NCBI RefSeq assembly: GCF_014904815.1
Contig: NZ_JACZFR010000006.1
Coordinates: 1-64,000 of the forward strand
DNA: 64,000 bases
From: Microbulbifer taiwanensis
GTDB taxonomy: Bacteria > Pseudomonadota > Gammaproteobacteria > Pseudomonadales > Cellvibrionaceae
Direction: 5' to 3'
Part shown: positions 18,633 through 27,730 of the stretch, piece by piece
Numbering within the stretch: position 1 is the first letter of the stretch
Layout: each line of letters opens with the position of its first letter
Position numbers and translations under genes: made by a program
The notes under the pieces: generated by a model
What the model saw: only the letters and a program-made list of their open reading frames with translations
Told to the model about the DNA's origin: nothing
Database searches by the model: none

Positions 18633-19445
18633 GTGAGTCGCGAGCGCAAAGAGTCAATCGGGTCCGTACATCGCCTGGTTCAGTTTACCGACCCCCATAT
18701 TGGCGGCCGGCCGGACTACCAGTTGCTGGGCCTGGACACGGGGCACACCCTGGATCAGGTGCTGCGCGCTATTGGGCGCGAGCAGCCCGGTGCAGAGCTG
18801 CTGGTCGCCACCGGCGATATCACTGCCAACGGTTCGGAAGCCGCCTACCGCCGGTTCCTGCAGAAAATGCAGCCGGTGCGCACGCCCTGGTACTGGCTGC
18901 CCGGCAACCACGATGACGCCGCGCGTATGCAGCGGCTGGCGCCGAGTCGCAGCGTGGAAGTGGTTGCACTGGGCAACTGGCGGCTGTTATTGCTGGATAC
19001 CAGCCTGGAAAACCAGATCTGCGGCGGCCTCAGCGATGTGCAGCTACAGCGATTGCAGCAGCTGTTGCAGGAGTGCCGCGAACACCCGGTAATGATCCTG
19101 ATGCACCACCAGCCGGTGCCGGTGGGCAGCGACTGGATCGACGGCCACATGCTGCGTCAGGGCAGTGAGCGCTTCCTGCAGATGGTCGGCGAGGCGCAGA
19201 ATGTAAAGGCCCTGGTGTGGGGCCATGTGCACCAGCAGTTCGACAGCCAGCTGGCTCACCTTGGCCTGCACGCGACACCGTCCACCTCGGTGCAATTCAC
19301 TCCCGGCAGCGGCCCTTTCGCTGTGGACGACGAGATGCCGGGCTACCGCTGGTTCGAACTCAGTGACGACGGCAGCTATACCACCGGTGTGCAGCGGGTC
19401 ACTGTGTCGGAGTACAGTGTCGACCTGGCCTCGGCGGGCTACTGA
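18633..19445 (+). CDS. cpdA: 3',5'-cyclic-AMP phosphodiesterase
   Basis: The 270-residue calcineurin-like phosphoesterase hydrolyses cAMP to AMP and so dampens CRP signalling. All metal-binding motifs are present: FTDPHIGG, ATGDITANG, PGNHDD, MHHQPVPVG and GHVHQQFD. GTG at 18633 follows AAGGTGA at proper spacing; an ATG at 18612 in the same frame would add seven unlikely residues. Its position after yqiB is the conserved one. Confidence 0.94.
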   Translation: MSRERKESIGSVHRLVQFTDPHIGGRPDYQLLGLDTGHTLDQVLRAIGREQPGAELLVATGDITANGSEAAYRRFLQKMQPVRTPWYWLPGNHDDAARMQRLAPSRSVEVVALGNWRLLLLDTSLENQICGGLSDVQLQRLQQLLQECREHPVMILMHHQPVPVGSDWIDGHMLRQGSERFLQMVGEAQNVKALVWGHVHQQFDSQLAHLGLHATPSTSVQFTPGSGPFAVDDEMPGYRWFELSDDGSYTTGVQRVTVSEYSVDLASAGY

Positions 19446-19582
19446 GCTTCCGCGATCTCGCATTCGTGAACCACTGGTCGGGGAAATCCGGCCGCCCGGC
19501 GCATTTACCCTTCTTGACCTGTCTTTCCTGACTTCCCGCCTTACAATGGAGCTTCCATTCGGTTACAGGAAGTTGTGTCGAT

Positions 19583-20257
19583 ATGCGTAATTTTTCCCTG
19601 CCATTTGTCCTGGTTTCCCTGTTTCTGGCCGCCTGTGCCCAGCAGCCGTCTCCGCAGGGCAACGCCCTGTCCGCCGCGGCCGGCGCCGATACGTCTGCCG
19701 CTGGCCTGCAGCCGCGCAAGAGCGGGCTGGATCAGGTGTCCGCAGTTTTCGCCTTCGACCTGAGCGGCGCCTCCGTCTATGTGGCGCCAGTGCAGATCGA
19801 CTATACAAAGCGCTTTTCCGCTCCGGCCACCCTGCGCGCGCGGGACTACGAGCTGGACCAGAAAGACCGGCAGAAGCTGGATGAGGTGATGGCGCAGACC
19901 TTCAGTGAAAAATTCCTCGCCCCGCGCGGAAGCCAGCTGGCGGCGAGCCCGGCAAATGCCGACTACACGATGAAGCTGTCATTGGAAAACTTCTCCCTGG
20001 CCGCCCCGCTGGAGCCCTCTGGCTGGCTGTGGCGCGTGTACACGGAGCAGAGCGCTTACGGCGTGCTGGTCGGCACACTCTACGACCGCAACGGCAATGC
20101 GGTGATGCGTTTCCGCGACCGCCGCGATTTCGGCGATACCTTCGGCACCCTGAGTGGCCCCGGCCGCTTCGAGCGCTTTACCAGCGTCACCTTCTGGGCG
20201 GATATGCGCGTCGATCTGCGCCGCGCCTTCTCCAGCCTGGACAGGTCCCTGCGCTGA
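19583..20257 (+). CDS. Predicted lipoprotein, DUF3313-like
   Basis: The 224-residue protein has a signal peptide and lipobox LAA-C (Cys18). The mature part contains VYVAPVQIDYTKRFSAPATL, ELDQKDRQKLDEVMAQTFSE and a C-terminal GRFERFTSVTFWADMRVDLR. The layout resembles DUF3313-type lipoproteins, but the match is by eye only. It is inserted between cpdA and yqiA, which are adjacent in many relatives. Function unknown. Confidence 0.7.
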   Translation: MRNFSLPFVLVSLFLAACAQQPSPQGNALSAAAGADTSAAGLQPRKSGLDQVSAVFAFDLSGASVYVAPVQIDYTKRFSAPATLRARDYELDQKDRQKLDEVMAQTFSEKFLAPRGSQLAASPANADYTMKLSLENFSLAAPLEPSGWLWRVYTEQSAYGVLVGTLYDRNGNAVMRFRDRRDFGDTFGTLSGPGRFERFTSVTFWADMRVDLRRAFSSLDRSLR

Positions 20258-20285
20258 TATTTTTCGGAGCTTGAAAGAATCGCCC

Positions 20286-20309
20286 CCCTCTCCCGCTTGC
20301 GGGAGAGGG
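20286..20309. repeat. REP-like/terminator-like hairpin
   Basis: An 11-bp stem CCCTCTCCCGC and GCGGGAGAGGG with a TT loop is followed by a second small hairpin (GGGCC GCA GGCCC). There is no T-run. This palindrome type is common between genes in proteobacteria, so it may be a REP-like element rather than a terminator. Confidence 0.6.
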
Positions 20310-20390
20310 CCCGGGCCGCAGGCCCGCCACTGATCACCCGCAACCAACCACTCACCACTTCAACAGCCATGGGCGCTATAATCCCCGCCC

Positions 20391-21011
20391 ATGTCGCAAG
20401 CAGAACAACAAAACCGGCCGCTGCTGATCTACCTGCACGGCTTCCTCTCCTCGCCGCAGTCTTTCAAGTGCCAGCTGATGCGCGAGCGCCTCGTCGCGGA
20501 TCACCCGCGCATTGTCTTCTGCGCACCCCAGGTTTCCCCCTATCCGGAGATCGCCCGACAGTCTCTCGTTGCCCTGGTGGAGAATTTCCTCGAGGGCGGG
20601 GGCTGCGGCCCCATAGGCCTGGTGGGCAGCTCCATGGGCGGCTTCTGGTCCAGCTACCTGGCGGAGCGCTACCGATTGCCGGCGGTGCTGGTAAACCCCG
20701 CGGTACATCCGGCGCGCTTTATGCCGGGCTACCTGGGGCAGGTCCTGAAGCCCTACAGCGGCGAGTCCCGGGAGTATCGCCTTACCGGGGCAGACGTTGA
20801 TACCATGCGCCGTCTGGAATCCGAACTGCAGCAGCCGCTGCGCGGCCGCTACTGGCTGCTGGCCCAGCGCGGCGACGAAACCCTCGACTGCCGCGAGGCG
20901 GAGGATTTCTACCGCGGCCAGCGCCAGACCATCGAGGACGGCGGCGACCACGGTTTCCAGGGGTTCGCGCGCTACTGCGAACCCATCGTCGAATTTTTAT
21001 TTAGTCTGTAG
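20391..21011 (+). CDS. yqiA: YqiA-type alpha/beta-hydrolase (esterase)
   Basis: The 206-residue alpha/beta-hydrolase has oxyanion-hole region LIYLHGFLSSPQSFK, nucleophile elbow GSSMGGFWS with catalytic Ser, acid region LLAQRGDETLD, and catalytic His in DGGDHGFQGFAR. It matches the YqiA/YcfP family of small esterases that act on acyl-CoA or short esters; the physiological substrate is not settled. It lies directly before parE as in E. coli, with a REP-like hairpin between. Confidence 0.92.
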   Translation: MSQAEQQNRPLLIYLHGFLSSPQSFKCQLMRERLVADHPRIVFCAPQVSPYPEIARQSLVALVENFLEGGGCGPIGLVGSSMGGFWSSYLAERYRLPAVLVNPAVHPARFMPGYLGQVLKPYSGESREYRLTGADVDTMRRLESELQQPLRGRYWLLAQRGDETLDCREAEDFYRGQRQTIEDGGDHGFQGFARYCEPIVEFLFSL

Positions 21012-21109
21012 GAGCGGCGGGGCGGCCATCCGCCCATGGCCGCGATCAATGACTCGGGCTGCAAGGTCCGATCGCGGCCACCGGCGGATGGCCGCCTCGC
21101 CGCTCCTAC
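21008..21109. repeat. REP-like long hairpin, GTAGGAGCGG family
   Basis: A long imperfect inverted repeat: the left arm starts GTAGGAGCGGCG with GCGGCCATCCGCC, and the right arm mirrors it, ending CCGCTCCTAC. A second nested inversion (GGCCGCGATC and GATCGCGGCC) is in the loop. It begins at the yqiA stop and ends 45 bp before parE. Confidence 0.75.
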
Positions 21110-21153
21110 AGGGTTAAGAACGCAGAATTTGTTAAAGAGCAGTCAATAAGAAT

Positions 21154-23040
21154 ATGGCCAACTATTCCGCCGAAGATATCGAGGTACTCACGGGACTGGA
21201 CCCGGTGCGTAAGCGCCCGGGCATGTACACGGATACCACGCGCCCCAACCACCTGGCGCAGGAAGTGATCGACAACAGCGTCGACGAGGCCCTCGCAGGC
21301 CACGCCAAGAAAATCGAAGTGGTGCTGCACAAGGACCAGTCGCTGTCGGTCAGCGACGACGGCCGCGGCATGCCGGTGGATATCCACCCGGAACAGGGCC
21401 GCCCCGGGGTCGAGGTGATCCTTTCCACCCTGCACGCCGGCGGCAAATTCTCCAACAAGAACTACCAGTTCTCCGGCGGCCTGCACGGCGTCGGTGTGTC
21501 GGTGGTCAACGCCCTGTCCAGGGTGATGGAAGTCACCATCCAGCGCGAGGGCAAGGTGCACCGCATTGGCTTCCAGAACGGTGACAAGGCCTCGGACCTG
21601 GAAGTGATCGGCGACTGCGGCAAGCGCACCACCGGCACCAGCCTGCGCTTCCTGCCGGACCCGAAATATTTCGACTCGGCCAAATTCTCCGTGCCGCGCC
21701 TGCGCCACCTGCTGCGCGCCAAGGCGGTGCTCTGCCCCGGCCTGACAGTGGTGTTTATCAACGAGCAGGACGGCGAATCGGACCAGTGGTATTACGAAGA
21801 CGGCCTCAAGGACTACCTGGCGGCCGCCAACCAGGGCTGGGAAATACTGCCGGCAGAGCCCTTCGTCGGCAGCTTCGCCGCATCCACCGAGGCCGCCGAC
21901 TGGGCGGTACAGTGGCTGCCGGAGGGCGGTGAGGTCACCGCCGAGTCCTATGTCAACCTGATCCCCACCGCCCAGGGCGGCACCCACGTAAACGGCCTGC
22001 GCGCCGGCCTGCTGGATGCGATGCGCGACTACTGCGAGATCCGCAATCTGCTGCCGCGCGGCATCAAGCTGGGGCCGGAGGATATCTGGGGCCAGTGCTC
22101 CTATGTGCTGTCCGCCAAGCTGGCGGATCCGCAGTTCTCCGGCCAGACCAAGGAGCGGCTGTCCTCCCGTGAGGCCACCGCGTTTATTTCCGGCGTGGCC
22201 AAGGATGCTTTCAGCCTATGGCTGAACCAACACACCGAGGAGGGCGATCGCCTCGCCGAACTGTGCATCAGTAACGCGCAGAAGCGCGTGCGCTCGGCGA
22301 AAAAAGTCGCGCGTAAGAAGGTCACCCAGGGCCCGGCACTACCCGGCAAATTGGCAGACTGTTCCAGCGGTGATACGGCGCGTTCCGAGCTCTTTCTGGT
22401 GGAGGGTGACTCCGCCGGCGGCTCCGCCAAACAGGCCCGCGACCGCGAATTCCAGGCCATCATGCCCCTGCGTGGCAAGATTCTGAACACCTGGGAAGTG
22501 GACTCGGCGGAAATTCTCGCCAGCCAGGAAGTGCACGATATCGCCGTGGCGCTCGGCGTGGATCCGGGTAGCGACAACCTGGAAGGCCTGCGCTACAACA
22601 AGATCTGCATTCTCGCCGACGCCGATTCCGACGGCCTGCATATCGCCACCCTGCTGTGCGCCCTCTTCCTGCGCCACTTCCGCCCGCTCGTAACCAACGG
22701 CCACGTCTATGTCGCCATGCCGCCCCTGTTCCGCATCGATATCGGCAAGGACGTCTACTACGCGCTGGATGAGGCGGAAAAACAGGGCATTCTCGATCGC
22801 ATCACCGCGGAGAAGAAAAAGGGCAAGATCCAGGTCACGCGCTTCAAGGGCCTGGGCGAGATGAACCCGCTGCAGCTGCGCGAGACCACCATGGATCCGG
22901 ACACGCGCCGGCTGGTGCAGCTCTATATCGACGCTGGCGATGACAGCAATCAGCTGCTGGATATGTTGCTGGCTAAGAAGCGCGCGGGGGATCGCAAGCA
23001 GTGGCTGGAGAGTAAGGGCAACCTGGCAGAGGTAGGTTGA
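21154..23040 (+). CDS. parE: DNA topoisomerase IV subunit B
   Basis: The 628-residue ATPase subunit of topoisomerase IV decatenates chromosomes together with ParC. The GHKL ATPase motifs are present (EVIDNSVDEALAGH, SDDGRGMPVD, GGLHGVGVSVVNALS), as are the TOPRIM motifs (FLVEGDSAGGSAKQARDR and DADSDGLHIATLL) and the C-terminal QVTRFKGLGEMNP. Length is that of ParE rather than GyrB. The ATG at 21154 gives the typical N-terminus YSAEDIEVLTGLDPVRKRPG. parC is not in the window. Confidence 0.97.
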   Translation: MANYSAEDIEVLTGLDPVRKRPGMYTDTTRPNHLAQEVIDNSVDEALAGHAKKIEVVLHKDQSLSVSDDGRGMPVDIHPEQGRPGVEVILSTLHAGGKFSNKNYQFSGGLHGVGVSVVNALSRVMEVTIQREGKVHRIGFQNGDKASDLEVIGDCGKRTTGTSLRFLPDPKYFDSAKFSVPRLRHLLRAKAVLCPGLTVVFINEQDGESDQWYYEDGLKDYLAAANQGWEILPAEPFVGSFAASTEAADWAVQWLPEGGEVTAESYVNLIPTAQGGTHVNGLRAGLLDAMRDYCEIRNLLPRGIKLGPEDIWGQCSYVLSAKLADPQFSGQTKERLSSREATAFISGVAKDAFSLWLNQHTEEGDRLAELCISNAQKRVRSAKKVARKKVTQGPALPGKLADCSSGDTARSELFLVEGDSAGGSAKQARDREFQAIMPLRGKILNTWEVDSAEILASQEVHDIAVALGVDPGSDNLEGLRYNKICILADADSDGLHIATLLCALFLRHFRPLVTNGHVYVAMPPLFRIDIGKDVYYALDEAEKQGILDRITAEKKKGKIQVTRFKGLGEMNPLQLRETTMDPDTRRLVQLYIDAGDDSNQLLDMLLAKKRAGDRKQWLESKGNLAEVG

Positions 23041-23103
23041 TACTTAGTTGTCGTATCACTGAGCTTCTAATCCGATTGGTGATTTTATCAGCGATTACCA
23101 ATC

Positions 23104-23155
23104 AGTTTTGAATGCTGGAGAAATCCAGCTCTTCACTGCCTGCCAATAAGTGCCG
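23104..23155 (-). pseudogene. Short remnant of the mmsB 3' end (copy 1)
   Basis: About 45 bases here match the last codons of mmsB at about 28.07 kb with few changes, for example CTGGAGAAATCCAGCTCTTC against CTGGAAAAATCCAGCTTTTC. The similarity stops where a REP-like hairpin begins. It is in the same orientation as the other two copies. Confidence 0.7.
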
Positions 23156-23158
23156 TCT

Positions 23159-23235
23159 GTAGGATGGGCAAAGGAGCGCAGCGACGTGCCCATCAGGCAG
23201 AGTGTGATGGGCACGCTACGCTTTGCCCATCCTAC
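23159..23235. repeat. REP-like hairpin, GTAGGATGGGCAAAG family
   Basis: GTAGGATGGGCAAAG on the left pairs with CTTTGCCCATCCTAC on the right, with an inner stem (GTGCCCATCA and TGATGGGCAC). It lies exactly between two copies of the mmsB 3' end. A matching single arm is found at 37959-37974. Confidence 0.8.
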
Positions 23236-23245
23236 AAACTTTCAT

Positions 23246-23560
23246 CTATCTTTTGATGAGTTTTTGAACACTGGAAAAATCCAGCTCTTCATTGCCCGCC
23301 AATAAGTGCAGCCCATATAGGTTGCGCGCCAGCGAGCCCATCGGTGTATAGGACTTGCTTGCGGTCGCTGTCTGCTGCGCCAGACCCAGATCCTTGCACA
23401 TCAGCTTCACCATAAAGCCGCCTTCATAATTGTTGCTGGCCGGCACATTCTCCATAACGCCAGGGTATGGGTTGTATTTCTCCAGCGACCAGTTGGCGCC
23501 GGAGCTTTTCAGCATTATCTCCGGCAGCACCTTTGGGTTCAGACCGTTGTCGACACCCTC
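23246..23560 (-). pseudogene. Truncated 3-hydroxyisobutyrate dehydrogenase (mmsB 3' fragment, copy 2)
   Basis: This codes for about 94 residues nearly identical to the C-terminal third of the intact MmsB at 28043-28936. It includes LKSSGANWSLEKYNPYPGVM and ASNNYEGGFMVKLMCKDLG. It ends in a different C-terminus (VQKLIKR) and lacks the NAD-binding domain, so it cannot be active. The match stops near 23560, where RAYT-derived sequence starts. It is in direct orientation to the intact gene 4.8 kb away. Confidence 0.85.
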
Positions 23561-23690
23561 GTGCAGCTCCCAGTCGGCCGCCCGCGCAGCACCACATGGT
23601 AGTGGTTACTCATCACCGCATAGGCGCAGACATCCAGTGCAAATACTTGAGTTGGTGCCAGCAATTTGTCTTCTATCCTCTGGTAACAGA
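23561..23690 (-). pseudogene. RAYT transposase remnant
   Basis: The minus-strand translation contains [20 protein letters not shown], matching the catalytic HUH region of the intact RAYT at 23903-24889. It then differs by a small deletion (the stretch encoding INQARAAG is missing) and runs out of frame. It abuts the truncated mmsB copy, so it is a broken second transposase copy. Confidence 0.8.
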
Positions 23691-23728
23691 ACAGGACACC
23701 CATCCAATAACAGAACAGGACACCCATC
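23686..23728. repeat. Tandem ACAGAACAGGACACCCATC repeat (candidate element end)
   Basis: Two copies of a 19-base sequence ending GGACACCCATC lie 24 bp apart. The reverse complement, GATGGGTGTCC, occurs once at 24982-24992 beyond the start of the intact RAYT. The RAYT gene is thus bracketed by inverted copies of an 11-base motif. Confidence 0.6.
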
Positions 23729-23902
23729 AATCAGAAAACTGATTGGAAATAGCCGCAGGCTCAGCCTAGAAAGGGTGTGAGCCCAATGCCTGGATAAATT
23801 AGCCGGGGATCCGTGTATAGCGACGCCACGCAGAATTGTTGAGGCGCTGCAATTTCTCGCAGCGAGCCTGCGATGATGCTTTTTAAGAGATAGCAGTAAA
23901 GG

Positions 23903-24889
23903 TTAGGAGGCAGGCGGCGGAGAGAGATAGCGTTCGCAGTCTCGGATGCCGTGGCTCCAGCGCTTGCCGAGCCGCTCGCAGGCAGCGCGCACTGAGTGGG
24001 CGGTGCCGACCAGGGAGCTGAAACGGCTCTCGAAGTTTTTGTTCAGGTAGAGCCAGTGCTGAGGATCTATCTGCAATCGATCGAGAATCGGTGGAAGCTG
24101 TTCATCAATGGCTCCGCGTTTGCCCTCGCGCAGAATGCGTCCACTCCAGGCCACCAGCTCCAAGTAATCCTGTGGCCGAAAGGGCAGTCCCGCCGACATG
24201 GGTTTCCTCGGATTACCGGCGAACGGGAACAGCTGCTCCGGCTGTTGACCATCTTTAGCCGCCGAGATGCGCCACTGGATGGAGGTGTGATCCGACGCTT
24301 CCGGTGTCTCCGCCATGTTCGCGCGGATCGGATTCAGATCCACATAAGCCAAGCAGGCGGCTAGCGCCCGCTCGTCGAGAAGCGCCTGGGACTTGAATCG
24401 GCCTTCCCAGAATCGACCCGTGCACTGGTCTTCGCGGTTCGCCTCGCGGGCGATGGACTCATTCAACATACGCATAAACCAGCTGATATTCATCAGTCTC
24501 GCTCGCCACACCTCCGCCACCTCGGTGAGCCGGTCCAGCTCCGCGGCATCCAGAGTCTCATTGCGGGCGAAGCGCTGGGAGAGCGCAGAGCCTTTGCACA
24601 ACTGGTGCCAACGCTCCACCACTTCGCGCAGATCCCAGCCGGCCGCCCGCGCCTGGTTGATATGCAACACCACATGATAGTGGTTACTCATCACCGCGTA
24701 GGCACAGACATCCAGCGCGAATACCTGGGCCAGTGCCAGCATTCTGTCTTCGACCCATTGGCGGCGGTGCTCAAAGCACTGGCCGGTACGATCGTCCCCC
24801 CCGCACAGGAAGGCGCGACGTACGCAGCGGGAGACGCAGTGGTAGTAGGGCGTGGCATCGAGGGATACCAGAGCTTTGCGGGGAGGCAT
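23903..24889 (-). CDS. REP-associated tyrosine transposase (RAYT, IS200/Y1-like)
   Basis: The 328-residue protein belongs to the Y1_Tnp family of HUH nucleases. It has ATPYYHCVSRCVRRAFLCG at the start, the metal-binding HUH motif [25 protein letters not shown], and ACLAYVDLNPIRANMAET typical of RAYTs. A longer C-terminal extension (residues 215-328) follows the core. RAYTs are single-copy, domesticated transposases linked to dispersal of REP hairpins, and this window holds several such hairpins. The ATG at 24889 begins MPPRKALVSLDATP, the usual N-terminus of this subgroup. No frameshift is seen, so it appears intact. Confidence 0.93.
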   Translation of the reverse strand: MPPRKALVSLDATPYYHCVSRCVRRAFLCGGDDRTGQCFEHRRQWVEDRMLALAQVFALDVCAYAVMSNHYHVVLHINQARAAGWDLREVVERWHQLCKGSALSQRFARNETLDAAELDRLTEVAEVWRARLMNISWFMRMLNESIAREANREDQCTGRFWEGRFKSQALLDERALAACLAYVDLNPIRANMAETPEASDHTSIQWRISAAKDGQQPEQLFPFAGNPRKPMSAGLPFRPQDYLELVAWSGRILREGKRGAIDEQLPPILDRLQIDPQHWLYLNKNFESRFSSLVGTAHSVRAACERLGKRWSHGIRDCERYLSPPPAS

Positions 24890-25461
24890 AACGGTATTAC
24901 TCGAATATGTGTATGGGTAGCCAGTATTTTGTGAGAGGTTATAGAGATATCAATCTGGTTGGCGCGAGATAGGCCTTGCCTGATGGGTGTCCTTTTTTCT
25001 TTCTTCACAACGGGAGGTGCGGTGGTAACAGGACTTGGTCTATAGCGGTACGAGTGCTTTGCGCGGGATTTCCATGGCTGTCTATCTGCAAATATGGGTA
25101 CAATAAGCAGTGCTGTGCGAAGGCTCGGAGGAATCTCGGCAGGACCGGTAAGAGACGTGTTTTCCTGGTGGGTGTGCAGTTTTTTCTACCGTGTAATTGC
25201 GTGTAATTTTATAAATGTGAGCCAGTTCCGATCTTCCTGTGAAGAGAAAAATATAAGGCCGTAAAATGGTTGCTGACTTGTGAGATGAGGATCGGGTAGA
25301 AGATTCCGCCTCCGGCGATGTTCTTCTGTGACAGTGAGTGTCTCACCCTTCTAAGTTCGTTGTACCTAGAGGTAACGATGCCTGCCCGTCAATTGCTAGA
25401 AGTTCGGGGGTGGTGAGGCAGTGATTACTAAAGATGTCTATATCTGAGTTCGAGAAGAAAA
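24890..25461. other. Gene-free region between RAYT and a lipoprotein gene
   Basis: These 572 bases are of lower GC than the surroundings. They contain the GATGGGTGTCC motif at 24982-24992, a candidate outer end of the RAYT element. No other gene, RNA or strong terminator was recognised; open frames crossing it have no family similarity. The promoter of the lipoprotein gene should lie in its right half. Confidence 0.4.
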
Positions 25462-26934
25462 ATGAAATCAATGAAGTTCTATTCTGGGGTTGCTCTACTC
25501 TCCATGGCGTTATTGCTGGCCGCATGTGGTGGCGGCTCTGGCTCTGGAGGTGATGGAGCGCAAATCGGTTCGAGTAGTTCCAGCGGATCTAGTAGTTCCG
25601 GAGGTTCCTCAAGTTCGAGCAGTTCTAGCGGCTCAAGTAGCTCGGGAGGTGCTGGCGATACTTACGCTAAGGCCTACCAGTTAGGCGAAGAGCAGTTAAT
25701 TGGTGGGCGCCCGTTGGTTGCTCTTGCTGACGGTGGGATGATTTACTCAGGGAACTCAGACAACGACGATACCTTCGTGGCCAGACTAGATAAAGACGGG
25801 AATCCCAAGTGGGTTCGCTATATCGAATCGGTAGATGAGTATGAGTTCTTTAGTGAGGCTTGGGTTCATGCATCGGACGAGCTTTATCTCATAGGTCAGA
25901 TGCGACACGAATCTTGGGGTGGGCTTGGCGCGGGAAGGTTGATATTAGATCTTGAAACCGGTGACCTAAAATCCAGCAAGTATCTGAAGTTGGCCGACAT
26001 ACAGATCTACAGTATTAAGCCAGTAGATGATAATCAAGATGGCGCGATTGATGCCGTCATTCTTGTTACTCAGAATCATGCACAAATTTCTGACTATTTT
26101 GTTGTCAAGGTTGACTTGGACCTTAGTATTATCTGGGCTAAAGAAATTTCTGCGCCAAAAGCGTTTGCAGGAGATGTAGTCTCAACTGCAGATGGCAGCG
26201 TGTTTATGACAGCACAAATAGAAGATCCAGAGGATTATACGAGAAGGAAATTGTACCTTATCAAATTCGATCGAGATGGAAATCTGCAGTTTCAAAAATC
26301 CATGGAATTTGGTGAAGGCGTGCCACGTATAGATGTTTATTCCATACATGCCATACCAGTAGGGAGTGCATCCGATGAGTATCGATTAATCCTTTCGGGC
26401 GCTGCAGAGTTTGGTGTTTCAGAAGAATTAGATCCCGATATTTGGTTTATGGGCATTGACGGCAATGGCGAGGTAATTTGGAGTAGTCAAATTGAATCTG
26501 AAATTCCGCTGTTGGTATTTGGAGCACGGAAAAATGGCAGGCTGCTAATTGGCAGGCATACAGATACCCATGTTTATTATGGGGATATTAAGTTTGATGG
26601 TTCCATAAGTTTACTCTCTGTAGAAAATACCTTGGAGATTGAAATAGATCACATGATTGAGTTGAGCGATGGAGGGTTAGCCTTAAAAGTCGATACCAAT
26701 AGGTTTGATGAAGAGTATGTAGATATAATAGCGAAGATTGACAGTGAGAATAATCTCCCCAGTTTAGAAATTGATTTAGTGGCAATGGCGGCCACTATTG
26801 AAACTTTACCAATAGAAAGTTCCTCTAAGGATGAGGTTTTTTCGGTGATGAATTGGGCCGTGGAGGCCCCGATTGACTCCGAAAGGGTTAATAGGGAGGT
26901 AGAGTTGTACGTTACAGACTTGGTGATTAAATAG
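25462..26934 (+). CDS. Secreted lipoprotein with poly-serine linker, function unknown
   Basis: The 490-residue protein has a signal peptide with lipobox LLAA-C (Cys22). A Gly/Ser-rich linker (residues 23-64) with long Ser runs follows, then a globular part of about 425 residues. The globular part has repeated short strands such as GNPKWVRYIESVDEYEFF and GNLQFQKSMEFGEG, suggesting a beta-propeller-like fold; this is a guess. Poly-serine linkers are a hallmark of secreted proteins in Saccharophagus, Cellvibrio and Microbulbifer relatives. Base composition is clearly lower in GC than the neighbouring housekeeping genes, which fits recent acquisition. The ATG at 25462 follows GAGAAGA. Confidence 0.7.
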   Translation: MKSMKFYSGVALLSMALLLAACGGGSGSGGDGAQIGSSSSSGSSSSGGSSSSSSSSGSSSSGGAGDTYAKAYQLGEEQLIGGRPLVALADGGMIYSGNSDNDDTFVARLDKDGNPKWVRYIESVDEYEFFSEAWVHASDELYLIGQMRHESWGGLGAGRLILDLETGDLKSSKYLKLADIQIYSIKPVDDNQDGAIDAVILVTQNHAQISDYFVVKVDLDLSIIWAKEISAPKAFAGDVVSTADGSVFMTAQIEDPEDYTRRKLYLIKFDRDGNLQFQKSMEFGEGVPRIDVYSIHAIPVGSASDEYRLILSGAAEFGVSEELDPDIWFMGIDGNGEVIWSSQIESEIPLLVFGARKNGRLLIGRHTDTHVYYGDIKFDGSISLLSVENTLEIEIDHMIELSDGGLALKVDTNRFDEEYVDIIAKIDSENNLPSLEIDLVAMAATIETLPIESSSKDEVFSVMNWAVEAPIDSERVNREVELYVTDLVIK

Positions 26935-27067
26935 ATTTAAGATGACAGGGTTTATATTTAATTTGAATTGATAAATACAAGGAGAGGGAACCATTCTGCT
27001 ATTAAAATAAGATTTAACATTACTATACCTTTATAGTCTATAGGCCTAAATAACCCTTGGGGGAAAA

Positions 27068-27730
27068 ATGATAAAGAAGCTAATCATCCTGAGCCTCGCT
27101 CTCACCGCAGTTGGCTGTGCCGGTGTCAAAACTGTCCCATTGTCGGAAGAGTCGATCCCTATGATCGAGGGGCGTGCCATCAGTGGCTCCTTCTCCAATG
27201 AGAAGCCAGGTTTCGCAGCGATGACAGCCGGGAAAGGTGCATTTGGTGCTCTTGGCGCCGTGGCCATGATCTCGGCAGGCAATAAATTGATTGCGGAGAA
27301 TAATGTTGAAGATCCCGCTGATTACATCTATGAAGCTCTGGCCACTGAGTTGGCCAAACAATACGCACTTCGCCTACTTGAGGGCAGCAGGGTTGAAACC
27401 TCTGGTGCCAAATTGGATGAACTTAGTGCGCAAGTCAATGATTCAAGGTTGCTGCTGGATGTTCGCACAGTAGGTTGGAATTTTGTATATTTCCCGACAA
27501 CTTGGAATAAGTACAAAGTTGGCTACAGTGCCATGTTGCGATTGATCGATACCTCCACGAAGGAAGTGCTTGCCGAATCCATGTGTAGCAAAACCAGTCA
27601 TGAGGACAGCGATACAGCACCGACTTATGATGAACTTGTAGCCAATCAGGCTGAACGTCTGAAGCAGGAGTTACACGCGGCTGCGAACTACTGTATTAAA
27701 GACTTTAAGGGCAACACATTGCGCCTATAG
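27068..27730 (+). CDS. Predicted lipoprotein with glycine-zipper-like segment, function unknown
   Basis: The 220-residue protein has a signal peptide and lipobox AVG-C (Cys17). Residues 52-77 hold a small-residue-rich hydrophobic stretch (GKGAFGALGAVAMISAGN) that resembles a glycine zipper. The rest is a mixed alpha/beta domain containing VGWNFVYFPTTWNKYKVGY and a C-terminal Cys (ANYCIKDFKG). The start ATG at 27068 follows GGGGGAA. It lies with the preceding lipoprotein in the segment bounded by mmsB copies. No family was recognised. Confidence 0.65.
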   Translation: MIKKLIILSLALTAVGCAGVKTVPLSEESIPMIEGRAISGSFSNEKPGFAAMTAGKGAFGALGAVAMISAGNKLIAENNVEDPADYIYEALATELAKQYALRLLEGSRVETSGAKLDELSAQVNDSRLLLDVRTVGWNFVYFPTTWNKYKVGYSAMLRLIDTSTKEVLAESMCSKTSHEDSDTAPTYDELVANQAERLKQELHAAANYCIKDFKGNTLRL

